From NCBI RefSeq assembly GCF_009689585.1, contig NZ_AP018694.1, positions 620,001 to 684,000 on the forward strand: DNA of 64,000 nt, in the 5' to 3' direction. Position 1 is the stretch's first letter. Every line of letters starts with the position of its first letter. This stretch comes from Aquipluma nitroreducens (GTDB taxonomy: Bacteria; Bacteroidota; Bacteroidia; Bacteroidales; Prolixibacteraceae). Shown in pieces: positions 63,324 through 64,000 of the stretch. The position numbers and the translations under genes were made by a program. A model generated the notes under the pieces. The model worked only from the letters and a program-made list of their open reading frames with translations. It made no database searches and was not told the DNA's origin.

Positions 63324-63351
63324 GTAGAGACGTTGCATGCAACGTCTCTAC
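63324..63351. repeat. 28-bp perfect palindrome, copy 2 of 2
   Basis: Identical over 28 bases to the palindrome at 51591-51618. It lies 17 bases past the carB stop, between that stop and the carB terminator hairpin. Confidence 0.9.
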
Positions 63352-63368
63352 ACGGATTCTGTGATAAA

Positions 63369-64000
63369 TTAATCTTTGTATTCGTCCCAGCTTTTAATCG
63401 ACAAATCTTCAATTCCGTATTTGCAGAAAGCATAAATAAACGCACTTGCAACACGGGCATTGGTGATGAGCGGAATGCTATAATCGATCGCACTGCGGCG
63501 AATGGTGTATCCGTTGGTGATTTCACGGGTAGTATGATCTTTCGGAATATTGATCACCAGATCAATTTTCTTGTCCTTGATGTATTCCAGTGTATTCGGA
63601 TGTTTGTCGGTTTCGTCAGGCCAGTACAAACGAGTCGATGCAATGCCGTTATCAGCCAGGAACTGCTGTGTTCCGCCAGTTGCAAAAAGGTTAAATCCGC
63701 GTTCCGACAACATTCTGGCGCTTGCCAGCAATTCGATTTTCGAGCGGGTTTCTCCCGAAGAAATCAGAATGTTTTTCTTCGGAATGGAATAACCAACAGA
63801 AAGCATCGATTTCAAAATGGCTTCGTAGTAATTTTCACCGATGCAACCTACTTCGCCGGTCGACGACATGTCAACCCCCAAAACGGGGTCAGCATTCAGC
63901 AGACGGGCAAAGGAGAATTGAGCGGCTTTCACGCCCACATAATCCAGTTCGAACAGCGATTTGTCAGGAGTCTGGAACGGGGCATCGAGCATAACCTGAG
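63369..64000 (-). CDS. carB: Carbamoyl-phosphate synthase large subunit, C-terminal part (partial)
   Basis: The last about 210 residues; the gene runs off the window edge. The first part belongs to the second ATP-grasp half (YVGVKAAQFSFARLLNADPVLGVDMSSTGEVGCIG). The C-terminal MGS-like allosteric domain follows: KKNILISSGETRSKIELLASARMLSERGFNLFATGGTQQFLADN, LVINIPKDHTTREITNGYTIRRSAIDYSIPLITN and SAFIYAFCKYG. The enzyme makes carbamoyl phosphate for arginine and pyrimidines. The C-terminus (SIKSWDEYKD) is complete. It is followed by the 28-bp palindrome and then a hairpin terminator. Confidence 0.95.
   Translation of the reverse strand, partial: QVMLDAPFQTPDKSLFELDYVGVKAAQFSFARLLNADPVLGVDMSSTGEVGCIGENYYEAILKSMLSVGYSIPKKNILISSGETRSKIELLASARMLSERGFNLFATGGTQQFLADNGIASTRLYWPDETDKHPNTLEYIKDKKIDLVINIPKDHTTREITNGYTIRRSAIDYSIPLITNARVASAFIYAFCKYGIEDLSIKSWDEYKD

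Noticed and set aside
1-64000. CRISPR arrays, tRNA or rRNA genes, transposase genes, prophage genes
   Set aside because: None were seen on either strand; the repeats present are palindromic or low-complexity and lack regular spacers.

Overview
This is a chromosomal window from a member of the Bacteroidota. The evidence is the SusC/SusD pair, promoters of the TAnnTTTG type, several lipoproteins with Bacteroidota-type leaders, and families such as DUF4270, DUF4293, DUF2490 and DUF4956. The gene mix (kduI/kduD, a CE15 esterase, rhamnulokinase, ptb-buk fermentation genes, ClpS-NfeD-FloA) fits a polysaccharide-degrading, fermentative lineage such as Marinilabiliales/Prolixibacteraceae. That rank is inference; there is no rRNA in the window to confirm it. 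No tRNA, CRISPR array, transposase gene or prophage was seen.

Layout. 1-2.8 kb: the end of a VTC-type polyphosphate polymerase with DUF4956 and DUF2490 partners, then kdsA and a small Dabb protein. 2.8-4.9 kb: a cyclophilin lipoprotein and a SpmA/SpmB-like membrane protein. 5-14.8 kb: a uronate-use locus of susC-susD, then kduI-DUF2264-kduD, with a divergent LacI-type regulator whose predicted operator overlaps the kduI promoter. 15-19.2 kb: DUF4293 and a large AddA/RecB-like helicase-nuclease carrying an in-frame block of low-complexity repeats. 19.4-27.9 kb: housekeeping and small genes (MORN, rhodanese, oligoendopeptidase F, YCII, TSUP exporter, a NarL-type two-component pair, fructosamine kinase). 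27.9-29.9 kb: a secreted clan GH-A glycosidase. 30-35.2 kb: the threonine operon thrA-apgM-thrC, with no thrB. 35.4-36.9 kb: recA and bcp. 37-39.9 kb: a SPOR protein and clpS-nfeD-floA. 40-42.9 kb: rhaB and a CE15 esterase. 43-48.5 kb: a fermentation cluster pta-hbd-ackA and ptb-buk, divergent from a GlcD/GlcF-type dehydrogenase. 51.6-54.5 kb: an S9 peptidase and a frameshifted small gene. 54.5-55.3 kb: a palindrome-rich gene-free stretch. 55.3-61.6 kb: a LytS/LytTR pair beside a Kelch lipoprotein, a DUF4270 lipoprotein and an outer-membrane barrel. 61.7-64 kb: an M29-like aminopeptidase and the 3' end of carB.

How the genes work together. Oligosaccharides taken up by SusCD, together with CE15, GH-A and rhamnulokinase activities elsewhere in the window, would feed uronate and rhamnose breakdown. 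The fermentation cluster would turn acyl-CoA into acetate and butyrate or branched acids with ATP gain. Intergenic regions carry clean Rho-independent hairpins after most operons.

The least ordinary content is in the non-coding DNA. It includes a 28-bp perfect palindrome present twice, a hairpin terminator present twice with matching flanks, a modular multi-palindrome element near 54.8 kb, and several word-like low-complexity repeats, one of which has entered the helicase gene in frame. The most plausible uncharacterised protein system is the LytS/LytTR-Kelch-DUF4270-barrel neighbourhood.
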